Assembly: GCF_002116695.1 (NCBI RefSeq) | Contig: NZ_CP020477.1 | Location: forward strand, 731,501 to 795,500 | Direction: 5' to 3' | DNA from: Acidianus manzaensis | GTDB taxonomy: Archaea > Thermoproteota > Thermoprotei_A > Sulfolobales > Sulfolobaceae | DNA length: 64,000 nucleotides | Part shown: positions 1-11,501 of the stretch, piece after piece | Numbering within the stretch: the stretch's first letter is position 1 | How the letters are laid out: each line of letters opens with the position of its first letter | The notes under the pieces: generated by a model | Databases searched by the model: none | Told to the model about the DNA's origin: nothing | The model's input: only the letters and a program-made list of their open reading frames with translations | Program-made: the position numbers and the translations under genes

Positions 1-2704
1 ATTCAACAGAAGTAACTCCAGGTAATGAAGTTAGATTATGATATATATTTACTGCGTATTGGTAATCTTGATAAGTGAAATTTCCTCCGTTAGTTTCATT
101 GACTACAAGGCATATTGGAAATATATTATTACTGGTAAACTGCTGATCCAATAAATTTACAGCTGAAGTAGCTTGAGATGCAGGTAATAATCCTAGAATA
201 TTCATACTTAATGGAGTAGTAACTGCTATAAATGCGAATATTATTACTATACTAGTTAATACTACTACTTTAAGTCCAGGTTTTCTAATTGGTTTTGTTT
301 TGTCATTCTTATTTACGTTAAATTTTGCTGGGAAGAATAGTTTATCTCCAGCTTTCCTTAAGATTGAAGTAAATAGAGTTGTTGCTGATAGCCATACTAC
401 TATCACTGCTAACATTTCTGAAATAGATGTATCGGAAACTAAGGGCACATTGTAGATGTAGAGGAATAGGAATGATAGCATTACAACTAATGCAGTTAAA
501 GTAACTGCTTTTCCTCCCCATACTATAGCTTCGTTTACTGCTTCATCTTTACTCTTTCCTGCTTTTCTTTCTTCAATATATCTACTTGAAATGAAAACTA
601 CATAGTCTGTACCTAAACCTAAAGCTAATAGAAGTACTTGGCTTGGTGTTAAGAAATCTACTGTTATTCCTAGGAGCTTTATTACAACTCCATATATTAA
701 TGCTGATGCTGCTAGGAATGCTGAAGCATAGATCCCTAATGGGACTAAAGCTGCAACGAAAGACCTAAAGTAAATACCAGTTAAGAGTATTGCAAGAATT
801 ATTCCAACTGGTATTGCAACTGAGAATGCTTTGCTAGCTATTCCTTCAAGCTGGTGACTTACTGGTTTGCTTCCAGTTAAGTAGTTTGTTAAGTTAATTT
901 TTGATGAAATATATGATTGAAATTCTTTGGCTTCATTATAGGTGAAGTTACCAGTCATGACTATTAAGTATAGGTTATGCGTGTATAGCTGGTCTGTTAT
1001 ATTAGATATTGGTTGGACAGGAAATTCGTTTTTAGATATTAAATTTGTAACTAACGTATCTATGCTGGAATTGTAAGTTAGGTCTATTGCATTTATCAGT
1101 TGTGTTCTATTGACTGATAGTGTTGCTGGGAATTTAGCGTAATTTACTATTAAAGAAGCTGATAAGTTATATATTCCGTATTTAGAAATATTTTCTAATT
1201 GTAAAGCGAAATCTTTAGGAGTAATATGGGAAGCATTAAGTAAAGGATCTAGTTGACCTATCTTAGTCGATATAATATATGCTGTGATGTTGGAGACATT
1301 ATCCTTGTAGATTAATTCTGAGAATACCCATTGTGGTAAATGAGACTTTTCAGAAGCTTGGGATGAAATATAGTTTACAAATTGAGAATATGAGGTAAAG
1401 TTACTTACTTCTTCTACTATGCTCTCGTTTACGTTATACGTTTTACTAATATAATTTACGGCAAAAATATATGGTGATTCAGTTAAGTTATTATATACTT
1501 GCGTAATGAAATTGAATTCTGTAGCATTATTTTTAACTTTTTCCGATATTAATTGATATGATAATTTAGTGAAATCTGAAGTAGTATTCAAAACTTCTTG
1601 AAGGAAGCTTTGAGGTAATCCAGTCTTGTTAGAGTATAATTGCAAAAGGACATTCTCAGCTGGTATGTTATATAATTCTTGAGATAACTGTAAAGGTACA
1701 TGATAGGTTTCATTCATGAAATATACAGTAAATTCTTCATAAGGAGTTTCGTTTTCAAAATTAGTTATATTTATGTAATGCAGAAGAGGCTCAGTGAAGG
1801 TTGAGTTGAGTATATTTTCTTTAATTAATTCGTTTGCTGAATAGATTACTGCATTTTCTGCTCTTTGAATATAATTAGTTATATTTTGATTTAGCCAATT
1901 ATCATAAAATAGATTAAAATATTCTTTTATACTATTTTCTGTGATGCTGGAATTTACTAGTTCGTAAGCTTCTTCGCTAGAGTAAGTGAAGTTATGCGTC
2001 TCTTCATAGTACTTAGTGAATATTTCTAAAAATTCCGAAGGATAACCGAAAAGGAATAATGATTCGTTTCTTGCTGAGGAATTTACAATTCTTTCTCCTG
2101 ATGAGATTTTTTCAAATGCAGTGAGATTTTGTTGCATAGAGTAATGTAAGTCTTCTAACTGTTTTGCTGTATCGTTTATCTGATTACTTACGTTTATGAA
2201 TTTAGATTGAACTTCCTTAGTTCCGTTACTTAACTCTTGAAGTTTAGTTATGCTTTCTGTTAAGTTTGTATATTGTTTGCTTAGATTAAGATTTAGTTTA
2301 TTCTCGTCAATGCTAATGTTTGTAATACTTTCATTTAATTTATTCGTAGAATTAACTAATGAGTATAATGTACTATTTAAGATTCCCTTTTCTAATGTAA
2401 AGAAGCTAGTTATTGTAATATTTCCATATTTAGTTAAATTTGATAAATATAGGGAATAAGGTGTTACATTTCCTTTTAGAATTAGTATTGCCCCTGCTTC
2501 GCCTGTATTCCTTAAATGAAAGTAATTTGAAACTATATTTTCTGCCTTAGCTGCTGTACTACCTGGAGTAGTAATAGTAATTTGATAGCTTACTGAGTTA
2601 AAAAAGAGTGAAGATAAAGGTGCAGAAACTGCTAAAATTATTATCCAGACTATTATTATCAAGTACCATTTTTTAGATACAAATTTTGCAAACTTGGAAT
2701 TCAT
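1..2704 (-). CDS. MMPL/RND-superfamily exporter, partial (C-terminus beyond window edge)
   Basis: About 901 codons are visible on the minus strand; the gene runs off the left edge. The N-terminus has one membrane helix (about residues 12-32), followed by a very long extracytoplasmic region (to about 600) rich in N-x-S/T sequons and helical stretches. A bundle of membrane helices follows, containing the signature [17 protein letters not shown] (about residues 685-700), typical of MMPL/RND transporters, which export lipids or hydrophobic compounds using the proton gradient. The reading frame is open throughout. It lies 45 nt downstream of an ABC-2 permease in the same direction, but has its own TATA-like element (about 2727-2735), 27 nt before ATG, so it may be transcribed alone. 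The substrate is unknown; the family assignment is firm. Confidence 0.85.
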   Translation of the reverse strand, partial: MNSKFAKFVSKKWYLIIIVWIIILAVSAPLSSLFFNSVSYQITITTPGSTAAKAENIVSNYFHLRNTGEAGAILILKGNVTPYSLYLSNLTKYGNITITSFFTLEKGILNSTLYSLVNSTNKLNESITNISIDENKLNLNLSKQYTNLTESITKLQELSNGTKEVQSKFINVSNQINDTAKQLEDLHYSMQQNLTAFEKISSGERIVNSSARNESLFLFGYPSEFLEIFTKYYEETHNFTYSSEEAYELVNSSITENSIKEYFNLFYDNWLNQNITNYIQRAENAVIYSANELIKENILNSTFTEPLLHYINITNFENETPYEEFTVYFMNETYHVPLQLSQELYNIPAENVLLQLYSNKTGLPQSFLQEVLNTTSDFTKLSYQLISEKVKNNATEFNFITQVYNNLTESPYIFAVNYISKTYNVNESIVEEVSNFTSYSQFVNYISSQASEKSHLPQWVFSELIYKDNVSNITAYIISTKIGQLDPLLNASHITPKDFALQLENISKYGIYNLSASLIVNYAKFPATLSVNRTQLINAIDLTYNSSIDTLVTNLISKNEFPVQPISNITDQLYTHNLYLIVMTGNFTYNEAKEFQSYISSKINLTNYLTGSKPVSHQLEGIASKAFSVAIPVGIILAILLTGIYFRSFVAALVPLGIYASAFLAASALIYGVVIKLLGITVDFLTPSQVLLLALGLGTDYVVFISSRYIEERKAGKSKDEAVNEAIVWGGKAVTLTALVVMLSFLFLYIYNVPLVSDTSISEMLAVIVVWLSATTLFTSILRKAGDKLFFPAKFNVNKNDKTKPIRKPGLKVVVLTSIVIIFAFIAVTTPLSMNILGLLPASQATSAVNLLDQQFTSNNIFPICLVVNETNGGNFTYQDYQYAVNIYHNLTSLPGVTSVE

Positions 2705-2712
2705 ACGACAAT

Positions 2713-2726
2713 TTAGATATATCTAA
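2713..2726. promoter_or_regulatory. 14-bp palindrome between TATA and start of the MMPL gene
   Basis: TTAGATATATCTAA is a perfect palindrome. It lies between a TATA-like ttataaat and the ATG at 2704 (minus strand), over the expected transcription start of a leaderless gene. It is a candidate repressor operator; the binding protein is unknown. Confidence 0.4.
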
Positions 2727-2749
2727 TTTATAAGAGTTTTTCTAGTTTG

Positions 2750-3585
2750 TTAGCTAACTTTTTTGGGTATATCTCTATGCAAATAGCTTAGAAATCCTAT
2801 AGCTACTGAAATTCCTGAATAACCTAAAATATAAGCAATTGCAGCTATTGTTGTTCCAGGTACTGCTGGGAAGATTTCTAGTGCTTGAACTATTAGAGAT
2901 GCATGAGGAATTGATTGAGCTAATAGGAAAGGTAATTCTGTAGCACCCCAAGAAGGTAATGAGATTGCTATGCCTATCAAGAAGAATAATCCAGTCAATT
3001 TTGCTACAAATAGGAGCACTGCTCCAATTATCACTGAACCAATGAGTATTGTGCTAGATACTAGAAAAGCTAAGCTACTTCTCCTTAACATTTCTCCGAA
3101 CATAAAACCTATAGAAAAGAATGTCAAAGTCGAAAATAATATGGAAGATATTATTATCCATAAGTAATTTAATTCTGCTTGATATCCAAAAAATCCTTCT
3201 GAAAATATTAAAGCTAAAGCTACCATTAAACCATAGATTGAGGCTACTAGTAAGTAACCTCCTATGAATTTTCCTATCAAAAACTGTAATCTAGTTATAG
3301 GTTTAGTCATGAAGAAGTCTACTGTACCTTGTTCGTATTCTTCTGACATAGCTCCAGAAGAAATAGAAATTGATATAAAATGGATTAGTAAACTTTGAGG
3401 TAAAAGTACTCCTGCGAGCCAAATTAAGTCTTCAATTGGTTTTAATAATGCTTCAACTCTTGGAGTTCTAAATTCTGCTAGAGCTAAATAAATTCCTATT
3501 TCAAAAAGAAAAGTTATTGCAACTAATGTTATTACCTTTTTTCTAGCTATAGCTCTTCTTATTTCGTATAGAATTATTTTTTCTA

Positions 3586-3589
<4 letters not shown>
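2750..3589 (-). CDS. ABC-2 type transporter permease
   Basis: A 279-residue integral membrane protein with about six hydrophobic helices and a short cytoplasmic N-terminus. The segment around residues 80-105 ([20 protein letters not shown], then ITR) is the typical ABC-2 motif seen in permeases partnered with CcmA/NatA-like ATPases. Its ATG overlaps the stop codon of the restored upstream ATPase frame (ATGA overlap), which is strong evidence of a two-gene exporter unit. Substrate unknown. Confidence 0.85.
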
Positions 3590-4489
<900 letters not shown>

Positions 4490-4608
4490 TGAGTAAAAAT
4501 GGCTTTTAGATTTTAAAAAAATATTGAAAATACAGCAGAAAAACTATTTCTTAATGCTGGTTTGCGTTTCTTATCAAGTTTATTACTCTGAAATAGAAAA
4601 GAATTTTT

Positions 4609-5352
4609 ATGATACTATCAAGCAGATCTATTGCATCATTGCTTATTCTTTTTGCAGTAGTTTTAGTAGGAGTTATAGGTAATTATATTCTAGGAAATTC
4701 AGGACATAATTTTAATCAACCTATGAATTTAATAAATGCAATTTATTTTACGATTATTACTTTATCTACAGTAGGTTATGGTGATATAGTTCCTATAACT
4801 CCAATTGCTAAGATTTTTATTGTGGCTCTAATTATAATGGGAATGGGAGCTTTCTTAACAGCATTAAGCAGTATTTCCAGCGATTTGGCAACGAATAATA
4901 TTCAGTCATTAAGCGAAAAGCTAGAAAAAATAGAAGAGGAATTCACAAGATCTCATATTTTATTAATAGGTTCAGGTCCAGTAAACGTAAATTTAGTGAC
5001 TTTACTAAAAGATAAAAAAGAAAAATATGTCTTACTAGTTTCAGATAAAGTAGAGTCAGAAAAATTCAAAGAAGAAGGAATTAGAGTTTATGCAATAAAT
5101 GTAATATCAGAAGAAGAATTGCATAAATTCCATCCAGAAAGAGCTAAATTAATAGTAGTAGATATGAAGAACATTAGCGACATGATATACACTTTAGTTA
5201 TACTTTCTGAAATCGCTAAAGACACAAAAATAATTGCAATAGTTCACGATAAAGATACTGAAAAAAGGATTCAAACGCTAAAGAAGATAAAAGAAATAGA
5301 AATTATTAATCCTAGTGAGATGATAGCCACACAGTTGCTTTCTAATACTTAA
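4609..5352 (+). CDS. Two-TM potassium channel with RCK/TrkA-N domain
   Basis: The 247-residue protein has TM1 at about 8-28, a pore loop with the canonical K+ selectivity filter TVGYGD (54-59), TM2 at about 66-88 and a cytoplasmic Rossmann-type RCK domain from about 113 ([18 protein letters not shown]). This is the MthK/Kch layout: K+ flux across the cytoplasmic membrane gated by a ligand on the RCK domain. It lacks a recognisable second RCK-C lobe. It is monocistronic and convergent with the next ABC permease, their stops overlapping by 4 nt. A homologue with an altered filter lies at 31.4 kb. Confidence 0.9.
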   Translation: MILSSRSIASLLILFAVVLVGVIGNYILGNSGHNFNQPMNLINAIYFTIITLSTVGYGDIVPITPIAKIFIVALIIMGMGAFLTALSSISSDLATNNIQSLSEKLEKIEEEFTRSHILLIGSGPVNVNLVTLLKDKKEKYVLLVSDKVESEKFKEEGIRVYAINVISEEELHKFHPERAKLIVVDMKNISDMIYTLVILSEIAKDTKIIAIVHDKDTEKRIQTLKKIKEIEIINPSEMIATQLLSNT

Positions 5353-6071
5353 TTCTCTCTCCACTTCATAACGTATAGAGGAAGACTAAGTAAAATTGCA
5401 CTTTCTATGATAAAAATTGCGATAGAATATAAGTTCAAATTTTGAAGATTTAGAAATCCTTGAATAAAAACTGATGCTGAAGTAGCTGGAGAAATATATA
5501 GTATATCTAATGCCCATTTAGGCAAAACGCTGAAAGGATAATACAGTGGAGGTAGAATTGTAAATAATAATGACATAAAAGTTGAAATGCCCCATGAATG
5601 TCTAGTATGCCTTATTAGGCTAGCTAAAGTAATTGATAGTGCAGTAGTAGAAAATAGTAATACAGCTAGTATTACTAAAATAATGATCAACTGGATAATG
5701 TTGAATATTTTAAAGATTAATCCTAAAATGATATAAAGTATTAACCCAGGCAAACTGTATATGAAATTGCCTAATGTTAATCCTATTATATAATCTATTG
5801 GTCCAATTTCAGTCGCAACTAGCAAATCTTGTAATCTTAATTGTAATCTCATAAAAGTAAAATCTCCTATTAATGAGATAGAATTGGATACTATTACTGA
5901 AATTAGTCCTCCTAAAATACCGTAATTTATTAGTTCTCCTTTAGATATTACGTAAATAAAGAAAAGTAAAGATAATGGCAAAGATAAGTAAGCTATAATA
6001 TATACTGGAGCTCTTTTAATATTTGAATATCCATAAAACCATGTGAAAGCTAATATAAATTTAGTCTTCAT
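5349..6071 (-). CDS. ABC-2 type transporter permease
   Basis: A 240-residue membrane protein with six predicted helices and the ABC-2 permease pattern ([20 protein letters not shown] near residues 78-97; a [11 protein letters not shown] loop near 175). Its start lies inside the 3' end of the upstream ATPase gene (11-nt overlap), so the two form one exporter (DrrAB/NatAB-like). The first residues [20 protein letters not shown] fit a cytoplasmic lead-in. Substrate unknown, possibly a drug or lipid. Confidence 0.85.
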   Translation of the reverse strand: MKTKFILAFTWFYGYSNIKRAPVYIIAYLSLPLSLLFFIYVISKGELINYGILGGLISVIVSNSISLIGDFTFMRLQLRLQDLLVATEIGPIDYIIGLTLGNFIYSLPGLILYIILGLIFKIFNIIQLIIILVILAVLLFSTTALSITLASLIRHTRHSWGISTFMSLLFTILPPLYYPFSVLPKWALDILYISPATSASVFIQGFLNLQNLNLYSIAIFIIESAILLSLPLYVMKWREN

Positions 6072-6888
6072 AGTATAACCCTTTTAGAATCATAACGTCT
6101 TCCAAACTTATTGGTTTTATTACTACTCCTTTGTCAATCAATTCTTTTGCTTTATTAGTATCCACGTAAGATAATTTCATATTTCCTACTCTTATGTCTC
6201 CTAAACCTTCTACTCTTACTTTTCCTTTTAAAGGTTCAAGCAATTCTGCAGGGCTTCCATAAGCAACTAATTTTCCCTTATCAATTATTGCTATTTTATC
6301 GCATAATTCTTCTGCCTCTTCCATGTAATGTGTAGTCAAAACTATTTTTGAACTCATTGTTTTTATTGTAGACCAAACTTCTAGCCTTGATATAGGATCC
6401 AATCCGGTTGTAGGTTCATCTAAGAATACTATATCTGCATCAGAACTTATAGCCATGGCAACGAAAACTTTCCTTTTCATTCCTCCTGAAAGTTCATCAG
6501 TAGGTTTATCCATTACTTTATATAATCCTACTTCTTTTAGAGCATTCTTTGCTCTTTGCATAGATTCAGAAATAGAGAATCCTCTTGCAGTTAGATACAT
6601 TACTAAGTGCTCTAAAGGACTAGCTATTCCCATTGGTGAGGCTTCTTGAGGTATGCTTGAAATTATTTTTCTAACTTTTTTTGCTTCAGAAACTACATCT
6701 AATCCATTTATGTAAGCTTTCCCACTTGTAGGTAAAAGTTGAGTAGATAAAATTCTGGTTAAAGTAGTTTTTCCTGCTCCATTTCTACCTAAAATACAGG
6801 AAACTTTAGCATCTAAGGTAACTGTTAAATGATCTAATGCAATAGTCTTATCCTTGTATACCTTAGTCAAAGATTCAGTCTGTATCAT
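6061..6888 (-). CDS. ABC transporter ATPase (DrrA/CcmA type)
   Basis: The 275-residue cytoplasmic ATPase has Walker A GRNGAGKT (34-41), Q-loop near Q81, signature ELSGGMKRK (132-140), Walker B IVFLDEPT (153-160), D-loop GLDP and H-loop His187. A roughly 55-residue C-terminal extension follows, as in DrrA-like exporters. It powers the overlapping ABC-2 permease downstream. It is a full-length, intact counterpart of the frameshifted ATPase at 3.6-4.5 kb. It starts at ATG 6888, preceded by an A+T-rich promoter region shared with the divergent molybdoenzyme gene. Confidence 0.9.
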   Translation of the reverse strand: MIQTESLTKVYKDKTIALDHLTVTLDAKVSCILGRNGAGKTTLTRILSTQLLPTSGKAYINGLDVVSEAKKVRKIISSIPQEASPMGIASPLEHLVMYLTARGFSISESMQRAKNALKEVGLYKVMDKPTDELSGGMKRKVFVAMAISSDADIVFLDEPTTGLDPISRLEVWSTIKTMSSKIVLTTHYMEEAEELCDKIAIIDKGKLVAYGSPAELLEPLKGKVRVEGLGDIRVGNMKLSYVDTNKAKELIDKGVVIKPISLEDVMILKGLYYED

Positions 6889-7072
6889 AGGTTTATGATT
6901 TTAATATAGTCTTAAAAAGTTCCCTTTCTTTTTAGAAAAATTTGATTAAATAATTAAAAATCTGTAAATATATATAAGTTGAAAGAATAATACTATGCAG
7001 TGTTTTGCTAAATATTTTTTTATAAAAATAACATTAAAGCATGTTTAAATATGTAGACAATAATCTTATCCT

Positions 7073-7672
7073 ATGGAAGAAAAACAAGTGCCACCTCATC
7101 AGAAATACATAAAAAAGTTTATCTATTATGCAGAATTAGGTGTTCCTGAAGTTGATATAAATTCATATAGGCTAAAAATTTCTGGATTAGTAGAAAAAAA
7201 TTTAGAATTTAACTATAATCAATTGTTGGAAATGATAGATACGTCTTATACTAGAGATTTTCACTGTGTAACAGGTTGGAGTGTAAAAGACGTTTATTGG
7301 GAAGGAGTAAAAATAAAGAAATTAGCGGATATGGCAAAAGTGAAGAGTGAAGCAAAATGGGTAATGTTCTATTCGTTAGATGGATATACTTCAGTAGTAC
7401 CTATTGAAGATGCACTCTCTGAAGATTCTATCATTGCATTAAGAATGCAAGGTAAACCTTTAACTAAAGAACAAGGATTTCCAGCTAGGCCATTTATGCC
7501 ACACTTATATGGATGGAAGAGTGCTAAATGGTTAACTGAAATAGAGTTTCTGTCTGATTACACTGATGGATATTGGGAAGAGAGAGGATATAATGAAAGA
7601 GGTAATGTTTGGGAAGAAGAAAGATTTAAAGGAAAATACGGAAAGCATTCTCCTAAGAAACCAATACTTTAG
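7073..7672 (+). CDS. Sulfite-oxidase-family molybdopterin oxidoreductase
   Basis: A single molybdopterin-binding domain of 199 residues. The motif [10 protein letters not shown] places Cys65 as the expected Mo ligand, and [16 protein letters not shown] (144-159) is the family C-terminal signature. The family transfers oxygen to or from substrates such as sulfite or sulfoxides. There is no signal peptide, no haem domain and no dimerisation domain, so this is a minimal cytoplasmic form. A sulfur-compound substrate is attractive in this organism but is inference. It is preceded by gtttaaatatg about 25-30 nt before ATG, consistent with a leaderless transcript. Confidence 0.85.
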   Translation: MEEKQVPPHQKYIKKFIYYAELGVPEVDINSYRLKISGLVEKNLEFNYNQLLEMIDTSYTRDFHCVTGWSVKDVYWEGVKIKKLADMAKVKSEAKWVMFYSLDGYTSVVPIEDALSEDSIIALRMQGKPLTKEQGFPARPFMPHLYGWKSAKWLTEIEFLSDYTDGYWEERGYNERGNVWEEERFKGKYGKHSPKKPIL

Positions 7673-7914
7673 ATGCAATCATTTAATTTTTTAACTACAG
7701 CCTCTATTTCTTCTACACTTGGTGAAGGTACAAATATTCTCCAACTCTCATCATTTAAGGATGGCGTAGCTAAGATTGCTGATATTAAATCTCTACAAAC
7801 TTTATCCATAGAATTAATATCTTTATCTTTAACTTTATCCTCAACATAAGATTTTATGAATAACATAGCAGCTAATGGTTTTCCCATTTTTGCTAAATTT
7901 ATTGCTTCTTCCAT
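7669..7914 (-). CDS. Small hypothetical protein, 81 aa
   Basis: A soluble, mostly helical 81-residue protein (starting [20 protein letters not shown], ending KKLNDCI) with an ATG start at 7914. Its stop overlaps the molybdoenzyme stop by 4 nt in convergent orientation. I recognise no domain. The sequence is well balanced and unlike a random antisense frame. It lies head-to-head with the secreted-protein gene starting at 7968, leaving only about 50 nt for two promoters. Confidence 0.6.
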   Translation of the reverse strand: MEEAINLAKMGKPLAAMLFIKSYVEDKVKDKDINSMDKVCRDLISAILATPSLNDESWRIFVPSPSVEEIEAVVKKLNDCI

Positions 7915-7967
7915 GCTTTGTTTTTACTTTGGAAGAGTTTTATTTTTTATGGAGACAATTTAAGTGT

Positions 7968-8588
7968 ATGGTAGAAAAATCAAGAAATGCTAAAATTAAG
8001 CTTATTGTTGGAATTATAGGTGTGCTAATAATATTTTCCGTGCTTTTGTATTATTTACCTAACTTAGACATAACGCACAATACTAGCGTAACTTCTAGCC
8101 AGAAAGTTGTTGATGCTTCAACAGTAGATAAGTATTTTGGAGGTTCATGGACAGAAAATGAAAGCTTATCTGGTTACGTAAAAGTTAATGCTTCTAATGG
8201 TACTGTTTACTTTTTGAATGGAACAGTAGATAAAGTCAGTCTATCAAATTTGGAATTGATAAATAGGAATGTAAGCAATATTATGGCAATAATTGAAACT
8301 GATTTAGACACAATTAATTTTACTACTTTCCAATATAGCAATCAGACTCTGACATTGATAATCTTCAATTATACTTCAGCTTATGAGCCTCAATCAGTTT
8401 TTGACGAGGCATATCATGGTTTATCCTCGTTAAATCTAACAAATATCACTTCTACTTCCTTTGAAATAAAGTATCAAAGTTTTCAGATTGGATTTGGATA
8501 TCAAGGGAAAGAAATATATGTTATATTTTACCAAGGAAATTCAAATGAATATACAGCAATAAGCGATTTAATGAAATATTTACTTTAG
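7968..8588 (+). CDS. Membrane-anchored surface protein with FGGSW motif, function unknown
   Basis: I place the start at ATG 7968 ([16 protein letters not shown]): the longer open frame back to 7875 would cover the start of the opposite gene. The 206-residue product has one N-terminal membrane anchor (about 11-29), then an external domain rich in N-x-S/T glycosylation sites. Soon after the anchor comes [21 protein letters not shown] in outline. The protein at 53.7-54.4 kb shares this layout (anchor, short linker, FGGTW, then a beta-rich domain), so the two are probably diverged paralogues. No enzymatic motif is visible. Confidence 0.7.
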   Translation: MVEKSRNAKIKLIVGIIGVLIIFSVLLYYLPNLDITHNTSVTSSQKVVDASTVDKYFGGSWTENESLSGYVKVNASNGTVYFLNGTVDKVSLSNLELINRNVSNIMAIIETDLDTINFTTFQYSNQTLTLIIFNYTSAYEPQSVFDEAYHGLSSLNLTNITSTSFEIKYQSFQIGFGYQGKEIYVIFYQGNSNEYTAISDLMKYLL

Positions 8589-8598
8589 CTCAAATTCC

Positions 8599-8650
8599 AA
8601 ACATTTTTACTATTAGATCACTACTATCCTGGATTCTCTCAAAAATGTTT
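8599..8650. repeat. Perfect 10-bp inverted repeat, 32-nt gap
   Basis: AAACATTTTT (8599-8608) and AAAAATGTTT (8641-8650) are exact reverse complements, 10 nt past a stop codon. It could be a transcript 3'-end hairpin, an operator or the ends of a tiny relic element; I cannot decide. Confidence 0.35.
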
Positions 8651-8785
8651 TCTCTTAAAGATCAATTTATTTCGTTTTAACTCGTTTTTCAATTATTAGA
8701 TAAACTAGTAATATTTTATTAATTGAATTTTAGGATTCTAAGAAGTAGTTCACTGATAACTAGTGAGTACATAAGATAAACTTTT

Positions 8786-8820
8786 AGTGGTACCTAGATT
8801 ATAATATTTGTGGTACCACT
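8786..8820. promoter_or_regulatory. Repeated GTGGTACC palindromic motif over the ATPase start
   Basis: AGTGGTACC (8786-8794) and GGTACCACT (8812-8820) form a perfect 9-bp inverted repeat, and the second copy GTGGTACCAC is itself a palindrome that contains the GTG start codon. The repeat spans the TATA/start region, a plausible autoregulatory operator. Confidence 0.4.
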
Positions 8821-10192
8821 ATTTGTCGACAGACAAAGGGAGTTAGAGTTCCTAGAAAATAAATATAAAGAAAATAGAGCTCAACTGATTATATTATATG
8901 GAAGGAGAAGAATTGGAAAAACTGAGTTAATAAAGAGTTTTATGCAAAACAAGAAGGGAATATATCACCTATGCACAAAAGAAGGAATTAATGATAATAT
9001 AAAAAGACTACAAGAAAAAATGGCTGAATTAACTGGTAAAAATTACTTCAAATCTCTTAACGTTAGTCTAGATAAATTATTGGAATATTTTGTGGATGAA
9101 ATTGGAAATGAAAAAGTAGTTTTAGCTCTTGACGAATATCAGTACTTATTAGAAATCGATAAAGGAATAAATTCTATACTTCAATTAGCATGGGATGAGA
9201 AATTATCTAAGAGTAATATTTTCCTTATCTTATTAGGGTCTAGTATAGGAATGATGGAAAATGAAATTTTAGGAAGTAAGTCTCCTTTATACGGAAGAAG
9301 AACGGCAAGTTGGAAATTAACTGAAATTAACTTTCCATATTTAAAATTTTTTTATCCGAACTGGAAAATAGAGGAGATTATCAAAACCTGGAGTATCTTA
9401 GGGGGAATACCATATTATCTAAATCAATTCAATTCTTCGCTTACAGTAGAGGAAAATTTAAGACAAAACGTATTTAGTAAAGGAAGCGTATTATATAATG
9501 AACCTTTATTCCTATTGAGAGAAGAATTTAGAGAGCAGAGAGTTTATCTTTCAATTTTGAAAGCAATTTCACAAGGATATAATACTGTGAGTAAAATATC
9601 AGATTATACTGGTTTAGATAGAAGTAATTTAACGTCTTACTTAGATAGATTAATAGAAAATGAAATAGTAATTCACGAGATTCCTTATCAAGCTAAAAGA
9701 GGATGGTATGAAATAAAGGATAATTTCTTTGATTTCTGGTTTAAGTTCGTTTACACTAATCTAGATTACCTGGAAATAGGGGAAATAAATAAAGTTATTA
9801 ATCGCATTGATTTAACAGAATATTTTTCATTTAAATTTGAAAAACTTATTAGAGAATTAATTAAATCTGGAATAATAAATCTTCCTTTTAAACCAGATAT
9901 AATTTCTAGATATATTCACAAAGGAGAAGAAGTTGATATTATTGCTGAAGGGCAAGGAAAGATATTCTTAGGAGAGATCAAATGGAGCGAAAAAGTAGAC
10001 TATAGACCATTGAAGAAAAAACTTGAACGTATTATGGAAGGAGAAGAAAAATATTATGGGTTTTTTGCAAAATCATTTTCGTATTGTGAAGGATTATGTT
10101 ATGATATAAAAAAATTAGATAATACAATCTCAGAATTTTTATCAAAGTCGCAAAAGAATAGCTATCCTAAACGCAACAACTCATCTTTTTAA
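8810..10192 (+). CDS. Archaeal P-loop ATPase with C-terminal DUF234 domain
   Basis: The 460-residue protein belongs to the archaeal ATPase family (ATPase_2 plus DUF234). Walker A is GRRRIGKT (31-38) and Walker B VVLALDEYQ (103-111). A winged-helix-like region spans about 245-300 (NTVSKISDYTGLDRSNLTSY), and a C-terminal PD-(D/E)xK-like segment reads EEVDIIAEGQGKIFLGEIKW. These proteins are common in archaea and their role is poorly known; links to DNA transactions, defence or mobile elements have been suggested. The start is GTG 8810 within a palindrome. The 3' end overlaps convergent merA by 26 nt. Confidence 0.85.
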   Translation: MVPLFVDRQRELEFLENKYKENRAQLIILYGRRRIGKTELIKSFMQNKKGIYHLCTKEGINDNIKRLQEKMAELTGKNYFKSLNVSLDKLLEYFVDEIGNEKVVLALDEYQYLLEIDKGINSILQLAWDEKLSKSNIFLILLGSSIGMMENEILGSKSPLYGRRTASWKLTEINFPYLKFFYPNWKIEEIIKTWSILGGIPYYLNQFNSSLTVEENLRQNVFSKGSVLYNEPLFLLREEFREQRVYLSILKAISQGYNTVSKISDYTGLDRSNLTSYLDRLIENEIVIHEIPYQAKRGWYEIKDNFFDFWFKFVYTNLDYLEIGEINKVINRIDLTEYFSFKFEKLIRELIKSGIINLPFKPDIISRYIHKGEEVDIIAEGQGKIFLGEIKWSEKVDYRPLKKKLERIMEGEEKYYGFFAKSFSYCEGLCYDIKKLDNTISEFLSKSQKNSYPKRNNSSF

Positions 10193-11501
10193 CGTCAATG
10201 TTAAATGCAAGCGCTACTATTCTTAAAGCTTCTGCCATTGTGGGGAATATATGAACAGTATCTATTATATCATCAACGCTGGCTCTCATCTTTATCGCTA
10301 ATGCTGCTTCATTTATAACTTCTGCTCCATTTTCCATTACTAAATGGACACCTAGGATTTTCCTATTCTTAGTTATCATCTTAATAAATCCTCTAGTCTC
10401 ATTAAGAATGTTAGCTTTTGCTATATCTTCCATGTATACTGTTCTAACGTCTGGATTTTCTACTTCTTTTTCTTTCAATCCTACAGAAGCTAAATTTGGT
10501 TGAGTAAAAATAACTTGGGGAACGCTAAGTTTATCAATCTTCTTATGCGAATTCGTCAAAGCATTTTCTGTAGCTATTGTACCTTCTTTTCCTGCTAAGG
10601 CTTCTAACATTTTATCTCCTATTACATCTCCTGCAGCAAAAATGTTCGGATTAGTAGTTCTTAATTCATCATTTACTAATATTCCACCTTTTTGATTTAG
10701 AGAAACTCCAGCCTTATCTAGATTTAAATCAACATTTGGTTTTCTCCCAGTAGCTAATAGTATTTCATCAGCTGTTACTTCACCTACATCAGTTATTACT
10801 TTTTTTCCTTTATTGCATTTTTCAATTTCCTTTATTTGTAGATTAGTTGCAACAATTATTCCTTCGTCTTCTAAGATTTTTTTAGCTTCTAAAGATATTT
10901 CAGGTTCCCAATCTGGTAATAATCTTTTACTCCTCTGAAGTACTGCTACGTCAACACCTAATCTTTTGTACATTTGTGCAAATTCCAAAGCTTGAGCTCT
11001 TCCACCTATAATTATTAAAGAATCTATTTTTCTATCAGGATTTAACGCTTCTACATTTGTCCAAAATCCAGTTTCTTTTATTCCTTTAATGTCGGGAATG
11101 TAAGGGGAAGAACCAGTAGCGATTATGAATTTTTCTGCTTCTATTATTTGATTATTTACCTTTATTTCACTAGGAGATATAAAATATGCTTTACCTTGTA
11201 TGAGTTCTACATCATAAGAAGAAATTACGTCTTCGTATTTGCTCTTTCTTAGTTTTGATACTAATTCCTTCTCTTCCTTAAATATCTCGAAAAAGTCTAT
11301 TTTACAATTACAATATTTTTCCGATTTATGAAAAATCTCTCCTAAGCTTAAAATTTTCTTTGATGGAACACATCCAAAATTTACGCATGTTCCACCAAGC
11401 GGTCCATAACCTATTAGGACTGGTTTAACTCCTAATTCGTTCGCTTTAATTAATGATGCGAATCCTGCTGCGCCATAACCTATTATTACTAGCTTTTTCA
11501 T
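10167..11501 (-). CDS. merA: Mercuric reductase
   Basis: A 444-residue FAD/NAD(P)-dependent disulfide oxidoreductase. It has an N-terminal FAD site GYGAAG (8-13), a redox pair in GGTCVNFGCVPSK (Cys39, Cys44), an NAD(P) site (IIGGRAQALEFAQ, about 165-177) and FAD motif AAGDVIGDKMLEALA. The protein ends MSCCV, and a C-terminal vicinal cysteine pair is the hallmark of MerA that delivers Hg(II) to the active site. It has no N-terminal NmerA domain, as in Sulfolobus MerA. It overlaps the stop of merH by ATGA, and merR is divergent, so the mer assignment is strong. It reduces Hg(II) to Hg(0) in the cytoplasm. Confidence 0.92.
   Translation of the reverse strand: MKKLVIIGYGAAGFASLIKANELGVKPVLIGYGPLGGTCVNFGCVPSKKILSLGEIFHKSEKYCNCKIDFFEIFKEEKELVSKLRKSKYEDVISSYDVELIQGKAYFISPSEIKVNNQIIEAEKFIIATGSSPYIPDIKGIKETGFWTNVEALNPDRKIDSLIIIGGRAQALEFAQMYKRLGVDVAVLQRSKRLLPDWEPEISLEAKKILEDEGIIVATNLQIKEIEKCNKGKKVITDVGEVTADEILLATGRKPNVDLNLDKAGVSLNQKGGILVNDELRTTNPNIFAAGDVIGDKMLEALAGKEGTIATENALTNSHKKIDKLSVPQVIFTQPNLASVGLKEKEVENPDVRTVYMEDIAKANILNETRGFIKMITKNRKILGVHLVMENGAEVINEAALAIKMRASVDDIIDTVHIFPTMAEALRIVALAFNIDVKKMSCCV

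Noticed and set aside
7875..7967. Longer N-terminus for the secreted FGGSW protein
   Set aside because: It is antisense to the start of the opposite 81-aa gene, and the anchor-plus-basic start at ATG 7968 is a normal N-terminus.
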